A stretch of 64,000 nucleotides of DNA from contig JADKFR010000009.1 in NCBI GenBank assembly GCA_016717345.1, forward strand, positions 69,336 to 133,335, given 5' to 3'. This DNA comes from Propionibacteriaceae bacterium. GTDB lineage: Bacteria; Actinomycetota; Actinomycetes; Propionibacteriales; Propionibacteriaceae. This document shows, piece after piece, positions 35,402 to 43,986 of this stretch. The position numbers were made by a program, and so were the translations under genes. Below the pieces are notes generated by a model that saw only the letters and a program-made list of their open reading frames with translations, was not told the origin of the DNA and did not search any database. Within the stretch, counting starts at the first letter, position 1, and every line of letters begins with the position of its first letter.

Positions 35402-36373
35402 ATGAGCGTCGACGCCACTGACCGCCGCGTGTCCCACCGTCCAGGCGAGGCGTCCCAGCCCGCAGCAGAGCGTCGCGGTGAGGTGTGGCACCTGCGCTCG
35501 ACCGAGGCCGTGCGCCAGCTGCTGCGGGCCAAGGACGCCACAACTCAGGCCGGCTTCAGCGCCGAGTTGATGCCTCCCGGCGTCGGGGAGCGGCCGATCC
35601 TGTTCCTGGATGGTGAGGAACACCGCAAACAGCGCACCAAGGTCGCGCGATTCTTCGCACCGAGGACGGTGACAAACCGCTACCGCCAGCTGATGGAGAC
35701 CCGGGCGGACGCCCTCGTCCGCGAAGCGTGCACGGCCACCACCTTCCGGCTGGACCAGCTCAGCCTGCGCTACTCCACCGAGGTCGCGGCGCAGGTGATC
35801 GGCCTGACCAACTCCAACGTCGACAACGTCGCCGGCATGGCCACCACTCGCGAGTTCATCTCCATGGCTGTGCTGCATCTGCTCGCCGACGCCACCCTGC
35901 GGGCGCGGTACCTCGAGGCCCAGGAGCCGGAGCGCTACGGCATCCTCCACGAGATCCTGCGGTTGGAGCCGATCATCGGTCACCTCTACCGCCGCGCCGC
36001 ACGCGATCTCGACCTCACCGTCAACGGCGAGATCCTGCACATCCGCCAGGGGGAGCTGATCGACCTGTATGTGCGCCAGGCCAACAGCGACGCCACCACT
36101 GTGGGCGAGTGCCCACTCGACCTGCGCCCTGGACGTCCACTACCGCCAGGCATCGGCCCGGAGGTGATGAGCTTCGGCGACGGGCACCACAAGTGCCCGG
36201 GCAACTCCCTGGCGATTCAGGAGACCGACATCCTGCTCACCCGGCTGCTCCGCCACGACCTCATCGTCGCGCACCCGCCGGTGATCGACTGGGACGAGCT
36301 GATCGCCGGCTACTCGCTGCGGGAGTTCGTCCTCACCGTGCCCAAACCGCTGCCCGTGGCTCCGCGGGGGTGA
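35402..36373 (+). CDS. Cytochrome P450, shortened by an apparent internal deletion
   Basis: A 323-residue P450-like protein, about 80 residues shorter than normal. Present are the C-helix region LDGEEHRKQRTKVARFFAP, an I-helix remnant VAGMATTREFISMAVLHLL (AGxxTT), the K-helix EILRLEP (ExxR) and the heme loop FGDGHHKCPGNSLA (Cys265). What is missing lies between LRYSTEVAAQVIGLTNSN and the I helix, where the F, G and H helices and substrate lid should be. The frame is clean, so the deletion is in frame. Without the F/G region it is unlikely to bind substrate normally. Monocistronic, ATG 35402. Confidence 0.8.
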   Translation: MSVDATDRRVSHRPGEASQPAAERRGEVWHLRSTEAVRQLLRAKDATTQAGFSAELMPPGVGERPILFLDGEEHRKQRTKVARFFAPRTVTNRYRQLMETRADALVREACTATTFRLDQLSLRYSTEVAAQVIGLTNSNVDNVAGMATTREFISMAVLHLLADATLRARYLEAQEPERYGILHEILRLEPIIGHLYRRAARDLDLTVNGEILHIRQGELIDLYVRQANSDATTVGECPLDLRPGRPLPPGIGPEVMSFGDGHHKCPGNSLAIQETDILLTRLLRHDLIVAHPPVIDWDELIAGYSLREFVLTVPKPLPVAPRG

Positions 36374-36445
36374 CCAAGCCGTGCTCCACCATTCGTCGGC
36401 GGGCCGCCCTGAAGTGAGCGTCCGAGGGAGCGTTATGCTCGCCCG

Positions 36446-37090
36446 ATGAGCGTCCCTTCGGGCCTCACCGAGGTTGAGGCCGGGCTGACCCGTCGAGGGC
36501 TGCGGCTGGCGTGGTTCACGATCGGCTACAACGTGGTCGAGGGCGTGGTCGCGGTGACCGCCGGCGCGCTGGCGGGCCTGGTGTCGCTGGTCGGCTTCGG
36601 GATCGATTCGGGGATCGAGTCCCTATCGGCGGTACTGGTGGCGATGCGCCTGTCGGCCCGGCTCCGGCACGGAACGGTCGATGAGGCGAAGGAGCGCCGA
36701 GCGTTGCGGCTGGTCGCCATCACGTTCTTCCTGCTGGCGGGCTACGTCACCGTCGCCGGCGTCCGCGACCTGGTCGCAGGCGAGGTTCCGAACACCTCAC
36801 CGGTGGGCGTCGGGGTACTCGTTGCCTCGCTGATCGTGATGCCCCTGCTGGCCGGTGCGAAACGTCGGGTGGGTGTCGCCTTGGGTGGCGATCCGCTGAT
36901 CTTGGCGGACGCTGCCGAGACTCGGATCTGTGTCTGGTTGAGCGTGTCGACCCTCGCCGGGTTGTTGTTGTTCCAGCTCACCGGCGCCGCCTGGCTCGAC
37001 GCGGTGGCCGGATTCGTGATCGCGGCCTTCGCGGTGCACGAGGGGATCGAAGCCTGGCATGGCGAACTGGTCGACACCGACGACGACTGA
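36446..37090 (+). CDS. TMEM163-like cation transporter (CDF-related), copy 1
   Basis: A 214-residue protein with six helices, lacking the C-terminal domain of full CDF proteins. Characteristic stretches are AWFTIGYNVVEGVVAVTAGA, SLVGFGIDSGIESLSAVLVA (metal-site DS and E), RLVAITFFLLAGYVTVAGVR, DAAETRICVWLSVSTLAGLL and LDAVAGFVIAAFAVHEGIEA. A clear paralogue lies at 43172, where it is linked to a metal-sensing repressor, so this copy is likely a metal cation exporter as well. No regulator is adjacent here. Confidence 0.8.
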   Translation: MSVPSGLTEVEAGLTRRGLRLAWFTIGYNVVEGVVAVTAGALAGLVSLVGFGIDSGIESLSAVLVAMRLSARLRHGTVDEAKERRALRLVAITFFLLAGYVTVAGVRDLVAGEVPNTSPVGVGVLVASLIVMPLLAGAKRRVGVALGGDPLILADAAETRICVWLSVSTLAGLLLFQLTGAAWLDAVAGFVIAAFAVHEGIEAWHGELVDTDDD

Positions 37091-37136
37091 CGGTCGCAGG
37101 CGCTGCTGGTGGCCCGCTCGGCTCTCGACAAGCGCT

Positions 37137-37892
37137 CTACGTTCCGCCCTCCGCCGCGACCTGCGCCGCGGCTGTTTGGGCGGCCGTGTGGTCGAGGTAG
37201 ACACCCTTGCGTGGGTGCACCTGCCCGTTGGCGTCCACGTGGAACACCAGCGGGTGGCCCGCCGGGATGTTGAGCCGCTCGGTCTCGTGGTCGCTGAGGC
37301 CGATCATGGCCGCGCACAAGGCGCGGAGCGTGTTGCCGTGGGAGACGACAAAGAGGCAGGACCCGCGGGTGAGGCGCTCCCGGAGTTCCTGCCACAGCGG
37401 GGTGACGCGTTCCACGACGTCGTGCAGGGATTCGCCCACGCCAGCATGCAGCGGGCCCACATCCCCCAGAGGCGCCGGGGATGACCACGTGGCGAGTTGC
37501 TCCGGCGAGGCTGCCGGCGGGCGGCCATGCATGGTTCGGCGCCAGGCGAAGAACGCTTCCTCGCCGTAGCGGGCCCGCGCCTCCTTCTTGGAGACTCCGG
37601 TCAGGCAGCCATAATCTCGTTCCGACAGCCGCCAGGTCGTCTGGGTCGGGACGCCCGCAAGGCGCAGGTCCTCGATCAGAAGGTCCGCGGTGCGGATGGC
37701 GCGGAGCATCGGTGAGCGGATGAGCAGGTCAGGGCGAAGGCCAGCCTCGCGAATCAGTTGGGCAGCCACCCCCACCTGCCGCTCCCCAGCTCGGGTGAGT
37801 TCAACGTCGAGCAGTCCGGTGAACGTGCTGCTCGCGTTGTAGACACTCTCCCCGTGTCGCAGCAGCAGGAGGGTGCCAGGGGTGTCGTCCAT
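37137..37892 (-). CDS. gpmA: 2,3-bisphosphoglycerate-dependent phosphoglycerate mutase
   Basis: A 251-residue histidine-phosphatase enzyme interconverting 3- and 2-phosphoglycerate in glycolysis. The catalytic LLRHGESVYNASSTFTGLLD and RLSERDYGCLTGVSKKEARA RYGEEAF, plus VSHGNTLRALCAAMIGLSDH, are the dPGM signatures (His in RHGES is phosphorylated; second His in SHGNT). IPAGHPLVFHVDANG is the typical C-terminal segment. Divergent from the unknown gene at 38067. The fit to dPGM is strong, although many actinobacteria carry a second copy, so it may not be the only one. Confidence 0.86.
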   Translation of the reverse strand: MDDTPGTLLLLRHGESVYNASSTFTGLLDVELTRAGERQVGVAAQLIREAGLRPDLLIRSPMLRAIRTADLLIEDLRLAGVPTQTTWRLSERDYGCLTGVSKKEARARYGEEAFFAWRRTMHGRPPAASPEQLATWSSPAPLGDVGPLHAGVGESLHDVVERVTPLWQELRERLTRGSCLFVVSHGNTLRALCAAMIGLSDHETERLNIPAGHPLVFHVDANGQVHPRKGVYLDHTAAQTAAAQVAAEGGT

Positions 37893-38066
37893 CGCGTCTC
37901 CTCGTTGATCCTGTGGGGGATTCTAGGCAGGGCGAGAGACTGCCGGAAAGGGCGGCGGGTGTCCGACCAATGCCCTGAGATCAGCGGCCTGACCACACAG
38001 CTGACGCATGCCCGTATCGAGGGGGTGCATCCGTGTGTGTCGGTGGCGTCTGTGAGACTGAGGTCC

Positions 38067-39341
38067 ATGAGTTCTGACGCGGTGGTTGCCCTCTACCACG
38101 ATGACAACGGACTGGTCCTGGTCGGCGACAACGACGACATCCTCGCCCTGACCATGGATTGGGAGGTTGAGTCGTCGAAGGTACGTCCACTCACGCCCGA
38201 CATGGTCGCCAAGGCAGGAGCTGCGGTTGAGGTTGCGTCCGGGATCCGAGCCAGTTCCGCGGTCTGGCTGAAGCTGACCAACGAGTCGATGGCCCGGGTG
38301 GCTGCCGCTCAGGGCTTCAGCCACGCGAAGAAGTCGAAGGCCATCGCAGGAGTCCTGCGAGGGCAGAACGGACGCATCACCTCGCACCTGACGTTCGTTC
38401 GGGCCAAGTTGAATCCGGCCACAGTCGCCTCGCTGGGGAGCATGGCGACGTCAATGGCGATCCAGGCGGCTATCCAGGAGATGGCCGACTACCTCAAGTT
38501 GATGGACGCCAAGCTGGACCGGCTGCTGATGGAGCGGAAAGTCGAAGCGCTGGCCGAGTTGGGCGGGATCGGCTCAGCCATTGACGAGGCGATGTCGATC
38601 TACGAGCATCTGGGGAGCGTGTCGTCGACCACCTGGTCGAAGGTTCAGGCCAATGCGACCGATCTGCACGTGGCACAGGCCCTTGCCCTGGAAAGTCTCC
38701 GGGCTCTCGCGATGGAGGTGGAACAGACCGGCCCCACGGCAAAGCTGGGCGACATTGCCCCCCGCATCCGCAAAGACATCGCATTTTGGCTGGCCGTGCT
38801 GGCGCGAGGCATCGCCCTACAAGACACCCTGTACGTGCTTGAGATCGGGCGCGTTATGGCCGACAACCCCGAGGAATTGGCCTCGCACCGGGAAGCGATC
38901 CAGCACGCACGCGCGAAGCGACTTGAGAAGATCCATCGGACGATCGGTGACCTTGGCGAGCGGCTCCGGGTCGGCGGTGTGATGCCCAATCACGTGAAGG
39001 TCGCTCATCCGGTCAAGGTGACGCGGGTGGTGGAGTCGGTCAATGCCGCGAACCGGGAGCTCGGCAGGTTCGCACGTGGCGCACAGCTTGGCGACCTGCT
39101 CCCAGATCATCTGGTAGACGTTTCCTGGACCGGGGCGGCGGGGATCCTGTTGGAGGACACCGCCGCCGGAGCTCGGACCCTGGCGCAGACGGCCGTGTCC
39201 GGTGCCCGTGGCGTCGGACTGGGGGCCGCGGCCGGGGTCAAGTCACTGGGGGACAAGGTGGCGGAAACGCGCGAAAAGGCAAGTCGGCAACGACCAGACC
39301 ACAAGAACCACCGAGACATGGAAGACCAGGCACTTCGGTGA
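38067..39341 (+). CDS. Unknown helix-rich protein with coiled coil
   Basis: A 424-residue protein that I cannot place. It has no signal peptide or membrane helix. The N-terminus (MSSDAVVALYHDDNGLVLVG DNDDI) looks like a small beta domain. Residues ~135-200 are strongly helical (SMAIQAAIQEMADYLKLMDA KLDRLLMERKVEALAELGGI) and probably coiled coil. The C-terminus has an Ala/Gly-rich amphipathic stretch (GARTLAQTAVSGARGVGLGA AAGVKSLGDKV) that could contact a membrane, followed by a basic tail. ATG 38067 sits behind GAGG. Neighbours are unrelated. Possible toxin or membrane-interacting effector, but that is a guess. Confidence 0.6.
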   Translation: MSSDAVVALYHDDNGLVLVGDNDDILALTMDWEVESSKVRPLTPDMVAKAGAAVEVASGIRASSAVWLKLTNESMARVAAAQGFSHAKKSKAIAGVLRGQNGRITSHLTFVRAKLNPATVASLGSMATSMAIQAAIQEMADYLKLMDAKLDRLLMERKVEALAELGGIGSAIDEAMSIYEHLGSVSSTTWSKVQANATDLHVAQALALESLRALAMEVEQTGPTAKLGDIAPRIRKDIAFWLAVLARGIALQDTLYVLEIGRVMADNPEELASHREAIQHARAKRLEKIHRTIGDLGERLRVGGVMPNHVKVAHPVKVTRVVESVNAANRELGRFARGAQLGDLLPDHLVDVSWTGAAGILLEDTAAGARTLAQTAVSGARGVGLGAAAGVKSLGDKVAETREKASRQRPDHKNHRDMEDQALR

Positions 39342-39414
39342 CCGGCGGCTCTGCGGCCCCCTGCCGGAACTTCGCTGGTAACACCAAGCTCAGCCTTCGC
39401 CAAGTACGGCGAGG

Positions 39415-40052
39415 TCAGGGCCGACGGAACTCGAACTCCAGCGCGATCTCCGGATCGATGCTGTGGACGATCTTGGTGTAGAACAACGTCGCCTGGGCCT
39501 CGAGCAACTCGGTGTTCTCGGCGATGTGCGTAGCCTTGGCGTCGTCGCCGAGCACGTGGTTCGCGATCTCCAGTTGATCAATCTCGGGTGTCACCGCGCT
39601 GAGGATGCCGTTGTCCTCCACGAGCAGTGCGAGCTTCGGATCGTCCAAGCCGATGAAAACGAACCCGGGGATGCTGATGCGGAACTGCTTGTCGCCGGTC
39701 TGCGTGATCTTCACGTCCGCGCCCTCGATGCCCAACTTGGCGGTGAAGGAGTACTGCACAAAGGCAGCTCGTTCACTCCGGGTACGTCGAGTCCGAAGAC
39801 CTTGGTGTCTTCCCGCTTCTGTTCAACACCCTGCACGCCCAGACCCATCAACACGACTTGCTCGTCGAGGGAGACCGAGCTGACAACCTGGGTATTGATG
39901 ACTTCGGTACTCGTTGCGAACACCGATGCCCGCAGAGCCGCGAACGAAGCCAGTACCCCGCCGGCGAGGACGGACAGGGTCACGACGAGCAGCACCCACA
40001 CGGGCACTCTCTTTGACAGCAGTGCCTTCATGGTGGTGTCGTGCTCCTTCAT
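39415..40052 (-). pseudogene. DUF4230-family membrane-anchored protein, single frameshift
   Basis: One N-terminal membrane helix (VPVWVLLVVTLSVLAGGVLA SF), then VSLDEQVVLMGLGVQGVEQK, then after a one-base shift near 39765 the body VQYSFTAKLGIEGADVKITQ, FRISIPGFVFIGLDDPKLAL and AQATLFYTKIVHSIDPEIAL matches DUF4230, a family of unknown function. Reading across gives about 212 residues, the normal size. Start either ATG 40052 or 40031; neither has an ideal ribosome site. Unlike the Pdu block its neighbours are clean, so a real mutation is possible but not proven. Confidence 0.68.
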
Positions 40053-40443
40053 AGCGCCTCGTCGCTGGCCAACAGCGACCCGCTGGTCTGTAACCCTAGC
40101 GGCGCGTAACGACACCGGCCTGCCGTCCGCGAAGGCCAATACGATCAGCAGCCACCGCTGAAGCGCCCGGAGACGATCCGGCTCGGACCGCAAGTACCGG
40201 GCGATCGTGAGAATTTGGTCGGATGGTTGGTCTGAGTTCGTTCCGTTCCTCCAGTTCGACGCGCCCGACCGATCCAGCGTGGATGAGGTGACGCACCTCG
40301 TCGCCCCCTCAGGCGTGAGAACCCCCTGGGCTGTTTGTCCTGACCGCGGCCTCCCCAGCGCCCCGGACGGGCGGGGAAGGTCGGAGCCGCCCCCGGCCGG
40401 CCCCCCCACCGGGGATTTTTCCCCGAAATCTCACGAATAGGGG
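40053..40443. other. 391-bp divergent intergenic region
   Basis: No gene seen. It separates the DUF4230 gene (-) from the sulfur-transfer operon (+). A GC-rich run with C and G tracts (40375-40415) precedes a TTTTTCC stretch and the ArsR-rhodanese start. I could not find a clear inverted repeat that would serve as its operator. Confidence 0.4.
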
Positions 40444-41136
40444 ATGAGCGTGGATGGCCGGGAGTTCAAGGACGGCGTGTTCGGCCACTTCGCCCGGGTG
40501 GGTGCGGCGTTGGGCCATGGCAAGCGGGTGGAGATCATCGACGTGCTGGCGCAGGGGGAGCGGAGCGTGGAGGACCTGGCCCGCGAGGTGAGCGCCTCAG
40601 TCGGCAACACGTCCCGCTACCTCCAGATACTCGCCGGTGCGGGGCTGGTGTCCCGACGCGTGGAGGGCACCTCACGGGTGTATCGGCTGGCCGATCCGAC
40701 GGTGCTACGGGCCTACCAGGCGCTGGTGGCGGTCGCCGAAGCGCGGATCGCTGAGGTGTCGGCGCTGGCGTCGGCATTCTTCAGCGAGACCGATGGCACG
40801 CGCCCGGTGAGCTTGTCCAAGCTGCAGGACGCAATGGCCGCCGACGAGCAGCTGACCCTGATCGATATGCGCCCCGAACCGGAGTTCGCCGCCGGCCACG
40901 TGCCCGGGGCGGCGAACGTGCCGCTGGCCCACCTGGCCGAGCGGCTGGCCGAGCTTCCTCGGGACACCCCGGTCGTGGCCTACTGCCGCGGCCCGTACTG
41001 CGTGATGGCCGCCGCAGCGGTCCACCAACTCCGCGAGGCCGGGTTCCCCGCCGCCCGGCTCGAGATCGGCTACCCCAACTGGCTTACCGCGTCCGGCATG
41101 GTGTCGGACCGCAACCCGACGAGAGAAGGGCACTGA
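40444..41136 (+). CDS. ArsR-type HTH regulator fused to rhodanese domain
   Basis: A 230-residue fusion. Residues ~10-100 are a winged-helix ArsR domain (RVEIIDVLAQGERSVEDLAR EVSASVGNTSRYLQILAGAG LVSRRVEGTSRVYRL). Residues ~120-220 are a rhodanese domain (LTLIDMRPEPEFAAGHVPGA ANVPL) with an active-site loop YCRGPYC: the catalytic Cys is the first of the pair. Such fusions sense or carry sulfane sulfur. It heads an operon with DsrE and cysteine desulfurase genes (one-base gap, then TGATG overlap), so it probably autoregulates sulfur transfer genes. Confidence 0.87.
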   Translation: MSVDGREFKDGVFGHFARVGAALGHGKRVEIIDVLAQGERSVEDLAREVSASVGNTSRYLQILAGAGLVSRRVEGTSRVYRLADPTVLRAYQALVAVAEARIAEVSALASAFFSETDGTRPVSLSKLQDAMAADEQLTLIDMRPEPEFAAGHVPGAANVPLAHLAERLAELPRDTPVVAYCRGPYCVMAAAAVHQLREAGFPAARLEIGYPNWLTASGMVSDRNPTREGH

Positions 41137-41137
41137 C

Positions 41138-41491
41138 GTGACCACCCTGTTCATCCTGAACGACCCGCCCTACGGCACCGAGCGCGTCTACAACGGGCTC
41201 CGGCTGGCGGCCAACCTGCAACGCCTCGACGAGGGCCACGACGTCGCCGTGTTCTTGATGGGGGACGCCGCCAGCGCAGCCAAGGCCGGCCAGAAGGTGC
41301 CTGACGGCTACTACAACATCAACAAGATGCTGGGCAACGTGGTCCGCCGCAACGGCCGTGTCCTGGTCTGCGGCACGTGCATGGACGCCCGCGGGCTCAC
41401 CCAGGATGACCTCATCGCCGGTGCCCAGCGCTCCACCCTGGACGAGCTCACCCAGGAGACCCTCGCGGCGGACAAGGTGCTGGTGTTCTGA
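41138..41491 (+). CDS. DsrE/DsrF-like sulfur carrier
   Basis: A 117-residue DsrE-fold protein: TTLFILNDPPYGTERVYNGL, DVAVFLMGDAASAAKAGQKV, the ligand-pocket loop DGYYNINKMLGNVVRRNGRV and the conserved cysteines VCGTCMDARGL. The Cys in CGTC would hold persulfide. Start GTG 41138; TGA 41489-41491 contains the next ATG. Between a rhodanese fusion and a cysteine desulfurase, it likely relays sulfur from the desulfurase. Confidence 0.86.
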   Translation: MTTLFILNDPPYGTERVYNGLRLAANLQRLDEGHDVAVFLMGDAASAAKAGQKVPDGYYNINKMLGNVVRRNGRVLVCGTCMDARGLTQDDLIAGAQRSTLDELTQETLAADKVLVF

Positions 41492-42612
41492 TGGACGCCG
41501 CGCCGATCTACCTCGACCACAACGGCAGCACCCCGATCGCCGCCGAGGTTGTCGAGGCGATGTGGCCCTACCTCACCGAACACTTCGGCAACCCGTCCAG
41601 CATCACCCCGCTAGGACGCAGGGCCAAGGCGGCGATCGAGACCGCTCGCGAGCGGATAGCCACCCTGATCGGCGCCCAGCCCGAAGAGATCACGTTCACC
41701 TCCGGCGGCACCGAGTCCAACAACCTCGCCCTCCGGGGCACGGGACCTCACGCGACACACCGAGTCGCGGTCACCTCATCCGTCGAACATCCCGCCACCG
41801 CCCAACCACTGGCCCTGATGGAGGCCGACGGCTGGACCGTGCACCGGCTCCCGGTGGACACCAACGGGCGGATCCACGCCGACGCGGTGCCGGAAGGGCC
41901 GATCGGACTCGGCACGCTGATCCTCGCCCAGAACGAAACCGGCACCATCCAGCCGGTTGCCCAGTTCGCTGAACGAGTCCACGCCGCCGGCGGGGTGATA
42001 CACACAGATGCCGCCCAGGCCGTCGGAAAGATCAACGTCCAGGTGGACGAGCTCGGCGTGGACCTGCTCAGCATCGCCGGCCACAAGCTGTACGCCCCCA
42101 AAGGCGTCGGCGCCCTCTATGTCAGGCGCGGCACCACCATCCGTCCGCTCCTTGTAGGCGCGAGCCAGGAGCACGGCCTCCGCCCCGGCACCGAGAACGT
42201 CGCGAGCATCGTCGGCCTCGGCCGGGCGGCTGAACTCGCCCAGACCCTGCTCGCCACCGAACCGGCACGGCAGGCGATCCTGCGAGAGGACCTGTGGCGC
42301 TACCTGGCCGGCGGCATCCCCGGCCTGCGACGGGTCAGCCCGACCGGCGGCTGCCTGCCCAACACCCTCATGGTGGCACTCCCCCACCGTCTCGGCGCCG
42401 ACCTGCTCGACGCCACCCCGGCCATCGCCGCCTCCACCGGCAGTGCCTGCCACGCCGGCGTCCACACTGCGTCGGCCACACTGCTCGCCCTGGGCATCGA
42501 ACCCGACCTTGCTCTCGGCGCGCTCCGGCTCACCCTGGGCCGATCCACCACACGCGAACAGATCACCCAGGCGGCCGAAGCCATCCTGGACTCCTGGATG
42601 CGGAATGGCTGA
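41491..42612 (+). CDS. Cysteine desulfurase (NifS/IscS-like class V aminotransferase)
   Basis: A 373-residue PLP enzyme that releases sulfur from cysteine as persulfide. It begins IYLDHNGSTPIAAEVVEAMW, has ITFTSGGTESNNLALRG, the PLP lysine SIAGHKLYAPKG (Lys199) and the sulfur-accepting cysteine STGSACHAG (Cys320). The residue-order and the short loop around Cys320 resemble group II enzymes less than IscS-like group I; I keep the generic name. TGATG overlap with DsrE. It probably feeds the DsrE and rhodanese proteins of its operon. Confidence 0.9.
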   Translation: MDAAPIYLDHNGSTPIAAEVVEAMWPYLTEHFGNPSSITPLGRRAKAAIETARERIATLIGAQPEEITFTSGGTESNNLALRGTGPHATHRVAVTSSVEHPATAQPLALMEADGWTVHRLPVDTNGRIHADAVPEGPIGLGTLILAQNETGTIQPVAQFAERVHAAGGVIHTDAAQAVGKINVQVDELGVDLLSIAGHKLYAPKGVGALYVRRGTTIRPLLVGASQEHGLRPGTENVASIVGLGRAAELAQTLLATEPARQAILREDLWRYLAGGIPGLRRVSPTGGCLPNTLMVALPHRLGADLLDATPAIAASTGSACHAGVHTASATLLALGIEPDLALGALRLTLGRSTTREQITQAAEAILDSWMRNG

Positions 42613-42821
42613 TGTCGGCAGGATCGAAGCATGGACGCGTCAAGTCGATCCCGGTACGTGACAGCCGCCCTGGCCGGGATCAGGGGGGTCTGGCTGGTCC
42701 GGCAGGGCGTCCCACCGATGTGCCTGGTCGGGGTCCACGCGCCGCGGGCCAGCTGCCCGCCGGCGGCGACGAGACGGGCGCCGCGGGCATGCCGTCCCGG
42801 GTCGAAATGGCGTATGGAATG

Positions 42822-42839
42822 ATACAGCGCTCGCTGTAT
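42822..42839. promoter_or_regulatory. Perfect palindromic operator of CmtR-like repressor
   Basis: ATACAGCGCTCGCTGTAT is an 18-bp sequence with perfect 8-bp arms around a CT centre. It ends nine bases before the GTG of the ArsR-type gene, where it would overlap the promoter or ribosome site. Sequence and place fit an ArsR-family autoregulatory operator. Confidence 0.78.
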
Positions 42840-42848
42840 ACTCACGGG

Positions 42849-43187
42849 GTGAGCACGGTCGTCCTGAGTCATGCCGAGAGCCTGTCCCGGTTGGGCTATG
42901 CCCTGTCTGATCCCACCCGGGTGCAGATCCTCCTGGCCCTGCGGGAGGCGCCGGCGGTGCCGTCGGATCTGGCTGACGTGCTCGGGGTGACCCGGCAGGT
43001 GATGTCCAACCACCTGGCGTGCCTTCGCGGTTGCGGGCTGGTCGAGGCAGCGCGGGACGGTCGCCACGCCTGGTACCGGCTGGCCGATCCGCACCTGGCG
43101 CCGGCATTGGACGAGTTGTTGCGGGTGGTGCTGGTGGTGGACCCGGGCTGCTGTGCCGGTAAGGAGTGCTCGTGCAGCCGCTCGTAG
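42849..43187 (+). CDS. CmtR-like ArsR/SmtB metal-sensing repressor
   Basis: A 112-residue winged-helix repressor: LSRLGYALSDPTRVQILLAL, DLADVLGVTRQVMSNHLACL RGCGLV and ARDGRHAWYRLADPHLAPAL. The Cys pair in the recognition helix, CLRGCGLV, matches the Cd/Pb-binding cysteines of CmtR, and a Cys-rich tail (DPGCCAGKECSCS) could supply the third ligand. GTG 42849 follows the palindrome and GGGG. It probably derepresses the transporter that overlaps its 3' end when Cd, Pb or Zn is present. Confidence 0.85.
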   Translation: MSTVVLSHAESLSRLGYALSDPTRVQILLALREAPAVPSDLADVLGVTRQVMSNHLACLRGCGLVEAARDGRHAWYRLADPHLAPALDELLRVVLVVDPGCCAGKECSCSRS

Positions 43188-43852
43188 TGGTTGCGACCGG
43201 CCCAGGCCCCGCCCGCCGCGCTGTGCTCCGGCGGCGGGTCCAGTTGTTGGTCGGAGCCACGATCACCTACAACGTGATCGAGGCGGTGGTCGCCCTCGCC
43301 GCGGGCAGCGTGGCCTCCTCGACCGCACTCGTGGCGTTCGGCCTGGACTCGGTGGTTGAGGTGCTGTCCGCCGCAGCCGTCGCCTGGCAGTTCGCGATCG
43401 CCGACCACGAGCGCCGCGAACGGGTCGCGATGCGGCTGATCGCGGTGTCGTTCTTCGGCCTGGCTGCCTTCGTCACTGGCGACGCGATCCGCTCCCTGGT
43501 GAGCCGCGAACCGGCTGAGCATTCGACGGTCGGCATCGTGCTGGCCGCGGTGAGCCTGGTGGTGATGCCCGTCTTGTCCTGGGCCGAACGTCACACCGGC
43601 CGCGAATTGGGTTCGGGCTCCGCGGTTGCCGACTCCAAGCAGACGCTGCTGTGCACCTACCTGTCCGCCGTGCTCCTGCTCGGACTCGTGCTCAACAGCA
43701 CCCTGGGCTGGTACTGGACCGACCCGATCGCCGCCCTCGTCATCGCCGCAGTCGCGGTCAAAGAAGGACGCGAGGCCTGGCGCGGTGACGCCTGCTGCGT
43801 GCCGGGGTCGGCTGTGGAGGGCGACGGCTGCACCGACGACTGCTGCCGCTGA
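43172..43852 (+). CDS. TMEM163-like metal cation transporter with Cys-rich tail, copy 2
   Basis: A 226-residue six-helix CDF-related transporter. It has VGATITYNVIEAVVALAAGS, ALVAFGLDSVVEVLSAAAVA, MRLIAVSFFGLAAFVTGDAI, DSKQTLLCTYLSAVLLLGLV and WTDPIAALVIAAVAVKEGRE, then a metal-binding tail with CC, C and CC pairs (GDACCVPGS, DGCTDDCC). GTG 43172 follows AAGGAG by five bases and overlaps the repressor stop by 16 bases, so translation is coupled. Paralogue of the gene at 36446. Likely Cd/Pb/Zn export under the repressor. Confidence 0.82.
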   Translation: MQPLVVVATGPGPARRAVLRRRVQLLVGATITYNVIEAVVALAAGSVASSTALVAFGLDSVVEVLSAAAVAWQFAIADHERRERVAMRLIAVSFFGLAAFVTGDAIRSLVSREPAEHSTVGIVLAAVSLVVMPVLSWAERHTGRELGSGSAVADSKQTLLCTYLSAVLLLGLVLNSTLGWYWTDPIAALVIAAVAVKEGREAWRGDACCVPGSAVEGDGCTDDCCR

Positions 43853-43986
43853 CCCCGAGACAGCAGGCGCCGATCCGGGCTCACCAGTCAGCGCCCTGGC
43901 ATCCCCGTCGCCTTCGGCTTCGATCTGCAGGGTGGCATGGGCGATGCGGAAACGATGGGGCCGGGTCGCGAGGCAGCAGGCCACCA

